A DNA stretch of 64,000 nt from Typhlomys cinereus (lineage: Eukaryota; Chordata; Mammalia; Rodentia; Platacanthomyidae), in NCBI GenBank assembly GCA_023101885.1, contig JALPQD010000089.1, forward strand, positions 295,087 to 359,086. The letters run 5' to 3'. Every line of letters starts with the position of its first letter. The first letter of the stretch is position 1. Below the pieces are notes generated by a model, which was not told where the DNA came from, ran no database searches, and worked only from the letters and a program-made list of their open reading frames with translations. Below, one piece after another: positions 42,155 to 53,132 of the stretch. Position numbers and translations under genes: made by a program.

Positions 42155-42395
42155 TGGCCTGGCTGTGTCTATAATAGCAACAATGCTAATACCCAGCCAC
42201 AGACCGGCTGATTTATTTTTACTTGTCAAGTGCTTTGATGGTCATGATTTCATCGTTGCCTTGCAGGGACCCTAGGGGACCCTTGTGGATGGCGCTGTAC
42301 AAAGGAGGAAAACCGAGGTCAGAAAGGTCAAGACACTGGCCCAAAGTCATGTGACTAACGGTGGGAATTAGCACACTTGCAGTTTTAGCTCCAGA
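42155..42395 (-). mobile_element. MIR, long copy, reverse
   Basis: caagtgctttgatggtcatg, atttcatcgttgcc, gaggaaaaccgaggtcagaa, cactggcccaaagtcatgtg and gtgggaattagcac give most of the reverse MIR. Confidence 0.7.
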
Positions 42396-42596
42396 ATTTA
42401 AAGTTCATTGGATGAGGGGGGATGTGTTTGGCTGCCAGCACTAGAAAAATCCGAATTTGGTAGACTTAAGAAAGTCTGAAGGACTTCTGAAAAAAAAAAA
42501 AAAAAAAGAAAGTAAGAAAGTCTGTAGGAGACAGACAGTCATTAGGCTCAGTAGTTCACTAGCATAGCAACGAGGACCTCTGAGTGAGATTTTTTG

Positions 42597-42965
42597 GTGT
42601 GTGTGTGTGTGTGTGTGTGTCTGTGTGTGTGTGTGTGTCTGTGTGTGTATGTGTATGTGTGCATGAGCGCACAAATATATGTGTGGTGGGTACACATACA
42701 CATGCAGGCAGTGTGTGTACCAGAGGGCACTTGAGTGTGTGTGCCTGTGGAAGTCCAAAGGTGACGTCAGGAGTCATCCTGGGTTGCTCTACCTCCCTAT
42801 TGCTTTGCTCTGGGGTTTCCCCAGCTTCACCTTCCAGGGTTGGAATGACAGGTTACCACAATTTCTGATCTGCATTTTTACGTGGGATCTGGGGAATCTG
42901 AACTCAAGTCCTCATGCTTATGAGGCAAGAGTTTTAACCCCTGAATCATTTCTGTAACCCCTAGC
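42597..42965 (-). mobile_element. SINE-A, reverse, with TG tail
   Basis: TG tail 42597-42720, agagggcacttgagtgtgtg, gtgacgtcaggagtcatcct, ttgctctggggtttccccag and gttttaacccctgaatcatt. An A/T run (42491-42507) lies just upstream. Confidence 0.82.
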
Positions 42966-42973
42966 TAGGATTT

Positions 42974-43331
42974 GTGTGTGTGTGTGTGTGTGTGTACGGT
43001 GTATGCTTGTTTGTCTTGTGAGTGTGGTGTTTGTTTGTGGGTGTGTGCGTATGTGCATGTGTGTGGTGTGTTTGAGTGTATGCATGTGCATGTGTTTGCG
43101 TGTGATGTGTGTGTGTGTGCGTGAGTGTGGTGTGGTGTGGTGTGTGTGGTTGTTTGTGTATTGTATGTGTGTGTGGTATATGTGGTGTATGTGTGTGTGT
43201 GTGTGCGTGTGGTGCGTTTGCGTATATGCATATGCATGTGTTTGTGTGTGGTGTATGTGGTGTGTGTGTGGTGCATATGGTTGTTTGTGGTGTGTGTGGT
43301 GGGTTTGTATGTATGCATGTGCATGTGTGTG

Positions 43332-43376
<45 letters not shown>
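42974..43376. repeat. Degenerate TG tract
   Basis: About 400 bp of tgtg, tggtg and tgtatg units ending in a pure TG run (43337-43374). Val-Cys frames are artefacts. Confidence 0.95.
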
Positions 43377-44759
43377 TTTGAGCTCTTGGAAATCACATCC
43401 TCAGTCTGGCTTTCCTAAGGTCACACAATGGCTGTGTGACTCAGGTGCCACCTATAGAAATGATATCCAGACAAGAAGAGAAGCTTCCTCAATGCATCAC
43501 GATGCATTTCCTCGAGGCCGGGATCAGACACCGAGCTCTGTGGTATATTCCCGAAGCAACTTTCCCCTCAAGAGAGCTGCGGATGACCTGGACCATTGGA
43601 TTCTTACCTGTGGTTCAAAGAGGGGAGAAGGGAGCATCTATGAGACAGGCGACATCTACCTCCACGCTGGTGCCCTTGTCACTGTGGGTTCTGTGTCTGT
43701 GACCCCATCCCTGCTGCCCGCAGTGTATGTTGACCATGTGTAATGTACATGAGATTGGTCCGTTGTCATATGTCGTTTGAACTCACCAAGAGATCAGAGG
43801 GTTACCCTCCCTCCTTCCTACCCCAAGTGTGTTCAGGTCAAACATCCTCTAAGACCGTGTGCCCTGGGTCAGGCTGGTCTCTTGACTCTGTGATGGGAGA
43901 AGAAAGTCAGCAAGCAGCCAAGAGTACCACAACTGCGTCTGTGAGAATGGAAGGACGAACATTTTCATTACCATTGTTTACTCCGAGACATACATTAAAA
44001 TGTCCGTGGTCAGAAAATTCATCCCTGGAGAGACTACTCTGATCAGGGGTCATCCTTGGATGGGACCCTCTGCTCTCAATTGGGAAGTCTAGTCTGACCC
44101 TTTCTAACCCTTTTCCGGTAGATTTCCTGTTGTGTGTTGGAAGCACCAATGTGATGGTCACTTCTGAGTACTTGCTCGGTTGGCTCCTCCAGCTGTCACT
44201 GATTGATTTGTGAGCATCGGATCCGGCGATGTGTTGTTATTCATCTTCTGCCTCTGTTTATCTGTGACCTTGTTTGCTATTTACTCTTTTACTTTGCGAT
44301 GTCATTGAGGAACATGTTCAAAAATCAAAGGCACAGCTCCCTAGAGGTCCTCTTTTGGACTGTACAGAGCAGTGTGCAAGGCGGGTCTAGTGTTTAGGAG
44401 GCTGGGTTGTGGTGTCATGCTTGGCATTGCCCCAGGGAGGGGGTAGAGTGAGGACCCATGGTGACTTCTTTCTGGAAGGTGTAAACCACAGAAAGAAGGG
44501 CTAACTGCCCTTCTGGTGGTTGGTTAGCCCTAGCTCTGTGGTCCTTATCAATCTTCCCTGATCTCCATTCTTCAGCCAAGGGAGTTAGTAAATGTGTTTG
44601 TCTCAGACTCTGCTGAGGACCACAGGGGAAGCAGCGCATTAGTCTCATAATTGGATGGTTTTGTAAGGCTCCTCTTCCACTTGGGCTAGAGGGGGTCGGT
44701 CTCCAAAGTTGACTGTATCAGTTTACCATAGTCATTCCCAAAGCAACATATCTCCTAGA
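43377..44759. other. Unique sequence
   Basis: About 1.4 kb without recognised repeat or gene. Short palindromic atgcatcacgatgcat at about 43493-43508. Confidence 0.5.
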
Positions 44760-44789
44760 TTTCCATTCCCTCTGCACCCCTTTGACCTT

Positions 44790-45035
44790 GACAGGTGAGT
44801 ATCTTTTGCCTGACATGCTTTCTTCTCCACACCCTCCTATCCTCTTCCTCAACAACCCTTAGCAAGATCTGAAAGCTGGGAAAGTTAGAGGGCCCTTTGT
44901 CCTGTGGGTTGTAGCTTCTCACCACATACACATGCTATCCACGGGTGGTCTCTCTCTTTCTCTCTGACTTCAAGCTCTCTTCTATTCTAATGTTCTTCTA
45001 CTTTAAGGATAAACTATGGTTCCATGCTCCGTGTT
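44790..45035 (+). mobile_element. LTR-like repeat, copy 2
   Basis: ccttagcaagatctgaaagc, ggccctttgtcctgtgggtt, catgctatcc, ctctttctctctgacttcaa and ctttaaggataaactatggt follow copy 1 at 41220-41450. The TATA box is not retained. Confidence 0.55.
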
Positions 45036-46349
45036 AGCACACATATGAGAAAAAGCACATACACGTGAGAAAGTGTCCAAAATATTCTTTGTTCTTATGT
45101 GTTCTTATCATTAGTTGTAGAAACAATAGTTCTGATAATAAATCTCCCTGAAACTTTATTTCATCTAACTGCTGTAGTGAGAAAACACTTTCCGTAAAGT
45201 ATGCATATGTTAGACTCTGCTAACCATATGATTTGTGTGGCAACCATTCAACCCTACCAGGCCAGATGAAAATGTCTTCAGACAATACATGATATAGCAA
45301 GCATGGCTGTGTTCTATTAAACCTCTATCTACAATAAAAGGACATAGTCTTGATTTGATCTGTGGGCTATGATTTTTCTGACTTCTGGTACCATCTCACA
45401 CTGATGCCGGGGCGGGGTGGGGAGGACCCCATTGTGGTTGGTCTAGGCTGGGCCTAGCTGGATAGTTCTGCTTTAAACTGTGGGGCTCTGGGCTCAGCTG
45501 CAGGCTACATGTGAAGTGAAGGTCTGTTTCATGCTCATGCTGGAGAGTGTGGGAGAGGGCTTGGCAGAAGAGTCATGCTGTAGTCCTGAGAGATTATCAG
45601 GGGACCCAAGAAACTATACCAAGCCCATGGATGTCCTGGAAGCTTCCTCCTGTCACGGTTACTCATATGTCATCCGCCAAAGCAGGGCAGATGGAGTCAC
45701 ATCCATCAGCAGCAGCTGGGGTAAAGTGGTCCTCGTGAGAGGAAGCTCTCTGATGAAGACGTGGAAGCCTGACACTGTGGCTTAGACTTGTAGACTTGGT
45801 CCCATCACAGCAGGGTCCAGAGCTGGGGCTTTGGGGAGGAGACTGGGTCACCAGGGCTGCATCCTCAGCAACGGTCAGCTCAGTTCATGGCTCTGCATCT
45901 TAAAGGCTGTTGGGAGGTGGTGGTCCCGGAGATGTGCCCTCAGGAGGGGGTGTCTTGTGTCTGGCCTCTCCCCTGTCTGCTCTTGCTTTGCTTTTTGGCT
46001 GACATGAGCTGCTGTGCTCTGTTGTGGTCCCCTTACCCCACTGTCTGACTGCTGGCCCCAAAACAGAGGAACTGTGTAGTCATGGGCCAGAACCTCTAAC
46101 CACCAAACCAAAAGAATAAATCCCAAATCGAATGTCTTAGATAGTTTGCTGGTACATGTTTTTTAATACAGGAAAGGCATGGACACTTTCAAACGTGCAA
46201 CCGGAGAGACCCTGCAATGGGAGAGAAAGCCTTACATGCAATCATGTGTGCTGTGGTATGTTTCTTGTGGAGTGTGTGTGTGTGTGTGTGTGGTGTGTAT
46301 TTCTTGAATGGAAGGTGACTTCATGTCTGGGTAGATAGCAAGAGCACTT
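45036..46349. other. Unique or ancient sequence
   Basis: No gene seen. 45310-45370 and 45475-45550 look like old mammalian repeat remnants that I cannot name. A short TG run lies at 46271-46291. Confidence 0.4.
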
Positions 46350-46522
46350 AGAAGTGCCTTGGTTTGAATATGAAATGTCTCCCCCACAGGCTCATATATT
46401 TGAGCATTTGGTCCCCTGCCAATGTTGCTATTTGAGAAGGTTACAAAAGCTTTAGGGGATGGAGCCTTGCTGAAGGAAGTATATCACTAGCATTGGGCCT
46501 TGAGGTTTTGAAAACTTGGCCC

Positions 46523-46573
<51 letters not shown>

Positions 46574-46755
46574 GAATGTGGCTGCAAAGTAACAACCAGC
46601 CTCCTGCTCCTTCACATCCCTTCTCTGCCTGCCACTGTGTGTTCCCTGCCAAGATGGACTCTCTGGAACCATAAGCTGATATCATCAACCCATTTCCTCT
46701 TAAGTCACTTGGGTCAGAGTATTTTTTTAATTACAGTAACAGAAAAGTAGCAAGT
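46350..46755 (+). mobile_element. LTR family M, with internal (CT)n expansion
   Basis: ccttggtttgaatatgaaat, caggctcatatatttgagca, tggagccttgctgaaggaag, ctctggaaccataagctgat and ttacagtaacagaaaagtag match family M. A CT tract of about 22 units (46527-46571) sits in the middle. Confidence 0.8.
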
Positions 46756-47278
46756 ATGTTGATGTGAAGGGGAATGTGCACAAATGTTTATGGTTACCTA
46801 CACCCTCCTTGGAGCGTATATGCCTATATGAAGGTATTGCTGGGTACATGTGTGATAAGTGATATATGTTGTCATGCATGTGTGTCCGGGGTATAGTAGG
46901 GTCTGGTTACATATATGTATGATGGTAGCAACTTAAGTGCATCAATTGCACAAATATATGAAGACACACACATATATGTATGTATGTTGGTATACATGTG
47001 CCAGAAGTACACACAGACTAGGTGGTATTCCTGAATACAGGTAAGTATGTATGTGTATGAACTGCATGTATTCATACATGAGGGCATATGCATGTGCATG
47101 TGTCTGTGTTTGGTGTGAATGTATGTTTGAATGTCAGGAGTGCACATGGATACATGTGCAGGGATTTGAAGATATCCATTTATAAATGGGGCATGTGCGT
47201 TGGTATGCATGTCTATTTGTGGGTAGGGGTGCATGCAGTGCCTGCACATGCTACTCAGGTGTGTGTATGCACACAATG

Positions 47279-47279
<1 letters not shown>
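46756..47279. repeat. Degenerate TGTATG-rich sequence
   Basis: Loose TG/TATG-rich stretch without a pure tract; no gene. Confidence 0.6.
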
Positions 47280-47358
<79 letters not shown>

Positions 47359-47431
47359 CAGAGAGAGAGAGACAGAGAGACAGAGAGACAGAGAGAGAGA
47401 GAGAGAGAGGGAGAGGGAGAGAGAGAGCAAG
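47280..47431. repeat. Compound (TG)n(GA)n microsatellite
   Basis: About ten TG units, then about 130 bp of GA with CAGA interruptions. Same TG-to-GA junction type as at 10799-10893. Confidence 0.96.
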
Positions 47432-47759
47432 TGAGAGCTAATATAGAGAGTAGAAGCAAGAGATGGTACCCACTCCCTTCCCCTGGCACAGGCCCAAAAC
47501 CACTCAAGTTTTGCAGGGTGTGTTCTTTGTAGCCAGGATTCATTTTCTTATTTAGCATTTATGTGGCACTTTGGATCTGCAAAGTGCTTCACAATCAGTT
47601 TTATTAGCTGTGCTTGTGTGTTATATATAGCAGCAACCTCAGCTGCACCCAGAGATTCTGCAGCGATGGAGTCAGGCAGGGCAAACTCTACCCTCTTTCA
47701 CAAACTTTGCCATTTCCCGGGACATTGTGTTTGTATACTTGCAAAATTTACCTTTATTT
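47432..47759. other. Unique sequence, MIR-like in part
   Basis: 47540-47620 (gcatttatgtggcactttgg, gcaaagtgcttcacaa) is MIR- or L2-like; otherwise single-copy. Confidence 0.45.
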
Positions 47760-47915
47760 ACTCTCTCTCTCTCTCTCTCTTTCTCTGTCACAAAATGTGT
47801 AGAGATCAGGAGCGGCAGTTGGTTCTCCCTTTCTGTCTTGTGGGTCCTGGGAATCAAACTTGTGTCGTTAGACTAAACAGCAAATGACTTTACACACTGA
47901 ATCCCTGTCTACTTT
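47760..47915 (-). mobile_element. B3-like SINE, reverse
   Basis: CT tract, gtagagatcaggagcggcag, gtgggtcctgggaatcaaac and gactttacacactgaatccc fit a reverse B3-type head. Confidence 0.55.
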
Positions 47916-47979
47916 TTTCTGTGGGGGTTACATACAAAAATACTTTTCCAGGTGTCAAAGTGGATTGATTGACTGAGGG

Positions 47980-48122
47980 CCAGTGAGATGGCTTAGTGAG
48001 TAAGGTGCCCATTCATAAATCCAGTGACCCGACTTCTATTCCCAGAAACCCATGTAGTAGAAGGAGAAAAATGACTTTAGAAAACTGCCCTCTGATGTCC
48101 ACTTGTGTGTCATGGCATGTAT

Positions 48123-48150
<28 letters not shown>
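47980..48150 (+). mobile_element. B3-like SINE
   Basis: gccagtgagatggcttagtg, agaaacccatgtagtagaag, ctgccctctgatgtccactt and a CT tail at 48123-48147. Confidence 0.65.
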
Positions 48151-48154
<4 letters not shown>

Positions 48155-48784
48155 CTCCATGTTGCCCATGGTCTTGAGGGGGGCGATGCTTGGGTGTTGT
48201 CATGGAGACTGCCCCTAAAGGATTCTCCCTGCTACATGAGATCAGCAATTCTGGTCACCAGATTTCCTACCTGGCTCATTCCATTACCTACTTCCTAGGC
48301 TGGTGGATGAGTGTTCTACCTTTTCCTCCTGTGGAAATAAATAGTCTTGGTTACAGTGTTTATCGTGACCCAAGCTCTTCCTTATGGCTTAATGACTTAT
48401 CTTACTATGATTTCTCCCTAGGGCAGACTGTGAGACAAAGACATAGGTGCAAATCATTTATCAAGGAGGTGATTCCAAGCACAAGTGTGGAGATGGAAAA
48501 GTTGGAGGGAGAAGGGAGGAACCTGGTAAGTACTGTGCTCCTGAGTAGATTTCCATGGTGGGCAACTGGTGTTGTAGGGATCAACTAGGCTTCAGACCCT
48601 AGTTCTAGGGATAAATCTGGTGCACCATGACTTGTCAGCTCCAATGCTGGATTTCTTGTGGGTGGGTTATAACTCCCTTACACATCCAGGTTGAGGTTCC
48701 TTGTGGATCAGAGAGGTGCCTCAGTTTGAGAGGATATAGACATAGATGTCCCCTGTAAGACATTCCCTCATCAGAGAGTGCAAA
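48151..48784. other. Unique sequence
   Basis: Single-copy; 48335-48365 (gaaataaatagtcttggtta) could be an LTR polyadenylation region, not assigned. Confidence 0.4.
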
Positions 48785-49072
48785 TTAAGGGTTTATTATT
48801 TTAGCTTAGAATTCCAGGGAGGACAGAGTCCATCATTGTAGGAGTAGCATGGTGGGAGAAGCAAGAGTCCAAATCATATTGAATTCACACTTAGGAGGCA
48901 GGGAAAAAGCACAGGAAGTAGTGTGAGGCTATCAAACCTCAAAACCCACTCTCCTAATAGCATACACCACCTCTTTAATGGTTCCATGACCTCCTCAAAC
49001 AGCGCCACCAGGGGTTGACCAAATGTTCAAACACACGAGCCTGCGGTTTCATATTCAAACCTCAGCAGTGAG
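48785..49072 (-). mobile_element. LTR family M, reverse, diverged
   Basis: gtttattattttagcttaga, gtccatcattgtaggagtag, aatggttccatgacctcctc, gttcaaacacacgagcctgc and ttcatattcaaacctcagca are the reverse of the family. Confidence 0.65.
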
Positions 49073-49384
49073 AATTATTTACCTACTGAAGCTGCAGGTA
49101 GAGTTTCCGAGGTCCATTCTGAGACATTCTCCTGGGACCTTCAAGGGGCAAATTCCCATTTGTGAGTTTGTGGTTTTGATCTTTTTCCTGTGTAACAGGG
49201 TCTGACTGGGTCTGTGATTTTGAGAACTCCTTTGTCTCCTTGTTCTGTGGCCGTATCATTTCTCTTTGTTTTCCCTTCCCCCAAACATGATGATTCCCCA
49301 GCTAGCTTCCATTTCTTCCTCATCAGTTCACTAGTTTGCATGCATTCCATATGGGGATCTTAATGGAAGCTACCATCCCCACCA
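49073..49384. other. Unique sequence
   Basis: Single-copy; nothing recognised. Confidence 0.5.
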
Positions 49385-49387
49385 TCT

Positions 49388-49663
49388 TTTTTTTTTTTAT
49401 TATTTATTCAATTGTGCGTGTGTGTGTGTGTGCGTGTGTGTGTGTGTGTGTAGAACCACAGACGAATTCGGGAACCACCATAGACTGCCTCCACCTCCTC
49501 CTTGTTTACTCAGCTCTGGGATTCACAGGTTCCGCCCTACCAGGACCAGAAACGCAGGCCGCCCCCACTTCCACCTGGCATCTATACGTGGGGTCTAGGA
49601 TCCGAACTCAGGACCTTCCGCCTGCAAGGCAGAGGCTTAACCCCTGAGCCACCTCTCCAGCTC
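49388..49663 (-). mobile_element. SINE-B, reverse, with target duplication
   Basis: Oligo-T with attatttattcaattg, TG tract, agaaccacagacgaattcgg, accaggaccagaaacgcagg, ggtctaggatccgaactcag and gcttaacccctgagccacct. Flanked by ccaccatcttt before and ccccccatcttt after, an imperfect duplication of about 11 bp. Very like the copy at 31891-32193. Confidence 0.88.
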
Positions 49664-50214
49664 CCCCCATCTTTGTAAGGCCTGGTTTGGTACAAGAAGT
49701 GTCCTGCTGGAATATCCATGACGTCAGCAATTCAGACTCAGCTTTTCCAAACCCAAACCATCAACCTCTAACCCCTCATACCAATCATTTGCGACCTTGG
49801 TCCTCAAGAGTGTATCCCCATTAGTTGCAGCAACCTCCACCAGACTCTCCGTCAGGACCTGGAGAATGAGGCAGGTCTGGCCAGTGGTGACAGGGTCCAG
49901 AAAGGGTCTTGTGCACGCACACTGGGTGGTCTGTCGCCATGATGCATTGGAGGGGGGGCGGTAGGAGGTGTGTTTTGAGTATTTCTGGCCTAGTCTTGAG
50001 TTTGTGCATCAGAGGCAATCATCTCGACTTTCCCGCTTTGTCTGCCCCAACTCTAAAATAGAAACAAGAGAATCTGCCTTTCTCGAAGGGGTCATTATGA
50101 AAACGAGCTAAAAATCACCAGGTTTCAGAATTGCTAATACTTGGCCTTCATAAATATTGATTGAAGAAATTGTCAGCAACCAGAGTTTATACCTTAATGA
50201 TAGAAATAGCAATC
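49664..50214. other. Unique sequence with a CRE motif
   Basis: TGACGTCA at 49719-49726. Otherwise single-copy, AT-rich after 50090; no gene. Confidence 0.5.
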
Positions 50215-50345
50215 AGGGGATGCTAAGTGCGTCGGTGGTACACTCCTGATATCCCTGGAGAGGTGGCAAGGACTGGTGAGTTCAAGACCGGTCTAGGCTG
50301 TGTGAGGTCAACCTGTTCCTCAGCTTGAGACTGTGTCTCACAAGA
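50215..50345 (+). mobile_element. B1-like SINE, diverged
   Basis: ggtggtacactcctgatatc, ggtgagttcaagaccggtct and cttgagactgtgtctcacaa follow the B1 layout. Confidence 0.5.
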
Positions 50346-50546
50346 CAGAAATGAGCATATGAATGAAGAAATAACAGTAATGGAAGCAGATCGAGTGTTG
50401 GCCCTTCAAAAGACATATCAAATCAGCACCTGTAGATGTCTCTTGATTTGGAAAAAGGGTATTTGTAATTGTAATTAAGCTTCATAAGATGAGATCAACC
50501 TGGGTCAAAGTTCAATGCCATCTCTCCTTTTAAGAAGAGGGAAAAG

Positions 50547-50645
50547 GGCTGGAGAGATGGCTCAGGAGTTAAAGCTTTTGCCTCACAAGTAAATAGGACC
50601 TGAGTTTGGATACCCAGGTCCCATTTAAGAAAATTGCCAGATGAA
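50547..50645 (+). mobile_element. SINE-A, 3' truncated
   Basis: Well-kept head gggctggagagatggctcag, cttttgcctcacaagtaaat, ending at about 50645 where L1-like sequence starts. Confidence 0.75.
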
Positions 50646-51140
50646 TCTACTCTTATAATAATACTCTATTTTAACAGCCTTTTATCTCTGGCTAGGAGGT
50701 GACATCCAATACCCATCAGAATGGAGCCAAAGGCGGTGCAGGAACAGAAAAACTGGAAGAAAAAAACCCAACAAACCATAATTCAGTGCATCAGAAACCC
50801 TACATTAATCACCAGGAACCAGGCCAGCCTAATCTCTCCCCATCACAAAGCTCAGGGAAATTTGCAGAAGAGGGGGCAGTAAGATTGTAAGAGCCTAAAG
50901 ATGAGGAGGAGCAACAATATGCAAGGTACTCCACACAAGTTAGGGCCAAAGTAATCGTAATAGGACTTTGCATGACCTGTGCAATTACCAACATATCATT
51001 GACCCCCCAAAAGCTAGCATGGATCACAGGCACTAGGATCCTTAGAGGCAAGGGATTAACAGTCACAATAGTGTTCCCATACTAAAGGGGAACACAAAAG
51101 AGCTCTAGGCAATGCTACTGAGTCCTTACACCTCATCAGA
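50646..51140 (+). mobile_element. L1 3' region, forward
   Basis: ttttaacagccttttatctc, ggtgacatccaatacccatc, accaggccagcctaatctct, atttgcagaagagggggcag and agtaagattgtaagagccta give the same segments as the 4806-5526 copy but in one orientation. It stops at a CA tract before any polypurine tract. Confidence 0.7.
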
Positions 51141-51146
51141 GGTACA

Positions 51147-51176
51147 CACACACACACACACACACATACACACACA
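51147..51176. repeat. (CA)n microsatellite
   Basis: About 13 CA units with one interruption. Confidence 0.95.
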
Positions 51177-51179
51177 AAT

Positions 51180-51455
51180 GCACAGAAGAAGGAAGTTTGA
51201 ACTAGGAAACACAGGGGAAAAGCCACGTAGCCACAGAAACAGAGATGGATGCCCACCCCTCAGCCAGGGATTGCTGATGGTCATCATCAGGGAGGAAGAG
51301 ACAGGCAAAGATTCTCCCTGGAGTCTCCACATGTGTGATCCCACCCACACCTTGATTTTGAACTTCTAGCTTCTCAGCACTGTGGGATGATAAATGCTTG
51401 TTGTTTCATGCTAGCTGGTGTATAGCAATTTGTTTTAGCAGCCCTTGAAAATGAT
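51180..51455 (+). mobile_element. MLT1-like MaLR LTR
   Basis: In order: gccacgtagccacagaaaca, cagccagggattgctgatgg, gcaaagattctccctggagt, caccttgattttgaacttct and gggatgataaatgcttgttg, then a ttagcagcccttg end. This is the MLT1 segment order. Confidence 0.7.
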
Positions 51456-51472
51456 TCTACCATCTATCCATG

Positions 51473-51474
<2 letters not shown>

Positions 51475-51523
<49 letters not shown>

Positions 51524-51535
51524 ACACACACCAGT
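51475..51535. repeat. (CA)n microsatellite
   Basis: About 28 CA units with one CAGA interruption. Confidence 0.96.
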
Positions 51536-51738
51536 ACACACTGGAAGGTAAAACCATGGGAATTGGGCAAGTCAGTCACCACAGAGAAATGGAAAGACTC
51601 TACCCCTAGGGGACCTGGCACTTGGCTGTGATAGCTGAGCAGGAGTTAGACAGGAAAAGAGGAGATGGAAGGCCTAGGCTGGAGGAAACAGTCTGTGTGA
51701 GGCCTCTGAGGCTTGAGAATGACCCTCTTCCTTCAGGA

Positions 51739-52311
51739 ATGGACAGAGGAAACAGAGCCTTGATTTATGGGGACAGAGCCCTTGTTCCCTCATTAACCAT
51801 GGCAACTCCCCACCTCTGCTCTTCTGGGGGCAGGAGGGGTTGGTTCAGGATGTCTTCCCATATACTGAAAGCCTCTCTTCTATTGCTCTTCCATTCCTGT
51901 CCCTGCCTGCCAGGCCTGACGTCTGAGTGGGTGTTTGAAGATCTAGTTGTCCTTGAGCGCTGTGGGGAGCACCTGGTGAGGTACAAAGATGCTTTGTTCT
52001 ACAGCCCCCCCCCCCACAGCTTCTCCTCCCAGCTCTGGCTCCCCTGTGAATGGGCGGAGGACAAAGGCATGAGTACCTGTAATTGGAGCGTCCACGTGCG
52101 AGGCCGCAGAGGCAGAGACTCGAAGGACAAAAGCAAGATGAATGGCCGCATCTCCAGGCTGCCCGTTGCTATGGTTGCCGGGGAGCTGGTGGGGAGGGCA
52201 GTTACCAGGCAACAGAAGGACCACGACAAAGGAAAGCTAGTCAGGGCAAGTGTGAGAGTCGGGGGTGGGGCGATAAGACGGGAAAGAGACAGTCTAATGG
52301 ACAGAGGGTGA
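51739..52311 (+). other. Longest non-repeat open frame, unassigned
   Basis: A 190-codon ATG frame (open further upstream to about 51622) over non-repetitive sequence. A pyrimidine-rich stretch ending cctgcctgccag lies at about 51913 and gtgagg at about 51975, so an exon-like segment of about 60 bp is formally possible. The peptide has no domain I recognise, contains a poly-C artefact (52006-52015), and its second half overlaps a promoter-like motif cluster. A chance frame is the most likely explanation. Confidence 0.12.
52052..52213. promoter_or_regulatory. Promoter-like cluster: GC box, E-box, RFX X-box
   Basis: gggcgg at 52052-52057, CACGTG at 52093-52098, then two tandem RFX half-site-like motifs in gttgctatggttgcc (about 52166-52180) and a complete X-box gttaccaggcaac at 52201-52213. 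Six CpGs fall between 52050 and 52125. Motif identities follow known Sp1, bHLH and RFX consensus; function is inference and no transcript is seen. Confidence 0.35.
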
Positions 52312-52440
52312 CAGGAGAGAGGGGAGATGGAAAAGAAGAAGGAAGGGAGAGAGATAAGAACAAAGGAGGGGCGATAAAGATAGAGACACACGCCATACAG
52401 GAAAAGAGAGAGGTAGAGTCCTTAAAACAGAGATAAACTG
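52276..52440 (+). repeat. Purine-rich stretch
   Basis: About 165 bp rich in gggaga and gaaga, not a clean tandem repeat. Confidence 0.7.
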
Positions 52441-52850
52441 ACAGAAACAGGGTACATTCATTCCCTCATGAGAATCTACTACAGGACAGACGGTCCTTCG
52501 TGTCTTCTGGAGAGGTTGCCTAATAAGACAGACTCTCTGTTTGTCCTTGGGGATCCCCAGACCTGGAGAGCAAAGCTGACCCGAGAGTAGGTGTGAGTGG
52601 GCTCTCTTTCTAGGTTGGTGCTCCTTAGAAGCTGATGATGGGCAGAATGTTCTCGAAGCTGCTGAGCCATTCCTTCGGACTACTAGGCCGCATCTGTGGG
52701 CAGTCGCACTTCTAGGCAGCTGTTTGTACAGTGTGGCTCATGGTTGAGGGTGTTTGGTTCTCCCAAGGTGTTCTCTCATTGGCCATCTACAGAGCAATTG
52801 AATTCCTCACCGTATGGAGAACTCGGACCAGTCACATTGCTTCCAAGTGC

Positions 52851-52854
<4 letters not shown>
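52441..52854. other. Unique sequence
   Basis: Weak L2-like start (acattcattccctcatgaga) at 52453; otherwise single-copy. Confidence 0.45.
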
Positions 52855-52899
<45 letters not shown>

Positions 52900-53132
52900 A
52901 CGCTTGCGTGCGTGTGCCTGTGGAGGCCCAAGGGTGACATCAGGAATCATCCTGAATTGCTCTATCTCCTTATTGCTTTGCTCTGGGGCTTTCTAGGCTG
53001 CGCCTTCCAAGGCTGGAATTACAGGTCTCTGCCATTTCCACCTGATACTGTTACATGGGATCTGAAGATCTGAACGCAGATCTGATTGCTTGTGAGGCGA
53101 AGGTTCTAAGCTCTGAGCCACCTCCCCAACCC
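52855..53132 (-). mobile_element. SINE-A, reverse, with (TG)n tail
   Basis: TG tract 52855-52898, gtgacatcaggaatcatcct, attgctttgctctggggctt, then a reverse head with ctaagctctgagccacctcc. Confidence 0.82.

Noticed and set aside
42765..42775. CRE-like tgacgtca inside a SINE
   Set aside because: It is part of the SINE-A body (gtgacatcaggaatc in other copies), so it needs no regulatory explanation.
42976..43743. 255-codon open frame, the longest in the window
   Set aside because: The first half is TG-repeat Val-Cys; the rest has no recognised domain and no splice context.
41220..45035. A provirus with two LTRs 3.6 kb apart
   Set aside because: The DNA between the copies contains MIRs, SINE-A and unique sequence and no gag- or pol-like frame.
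46872..47558. 228-codon minus-strand open frame
   Set aside because: Built from GA and TG tracts (Ser-Leu and His-Thr runs).
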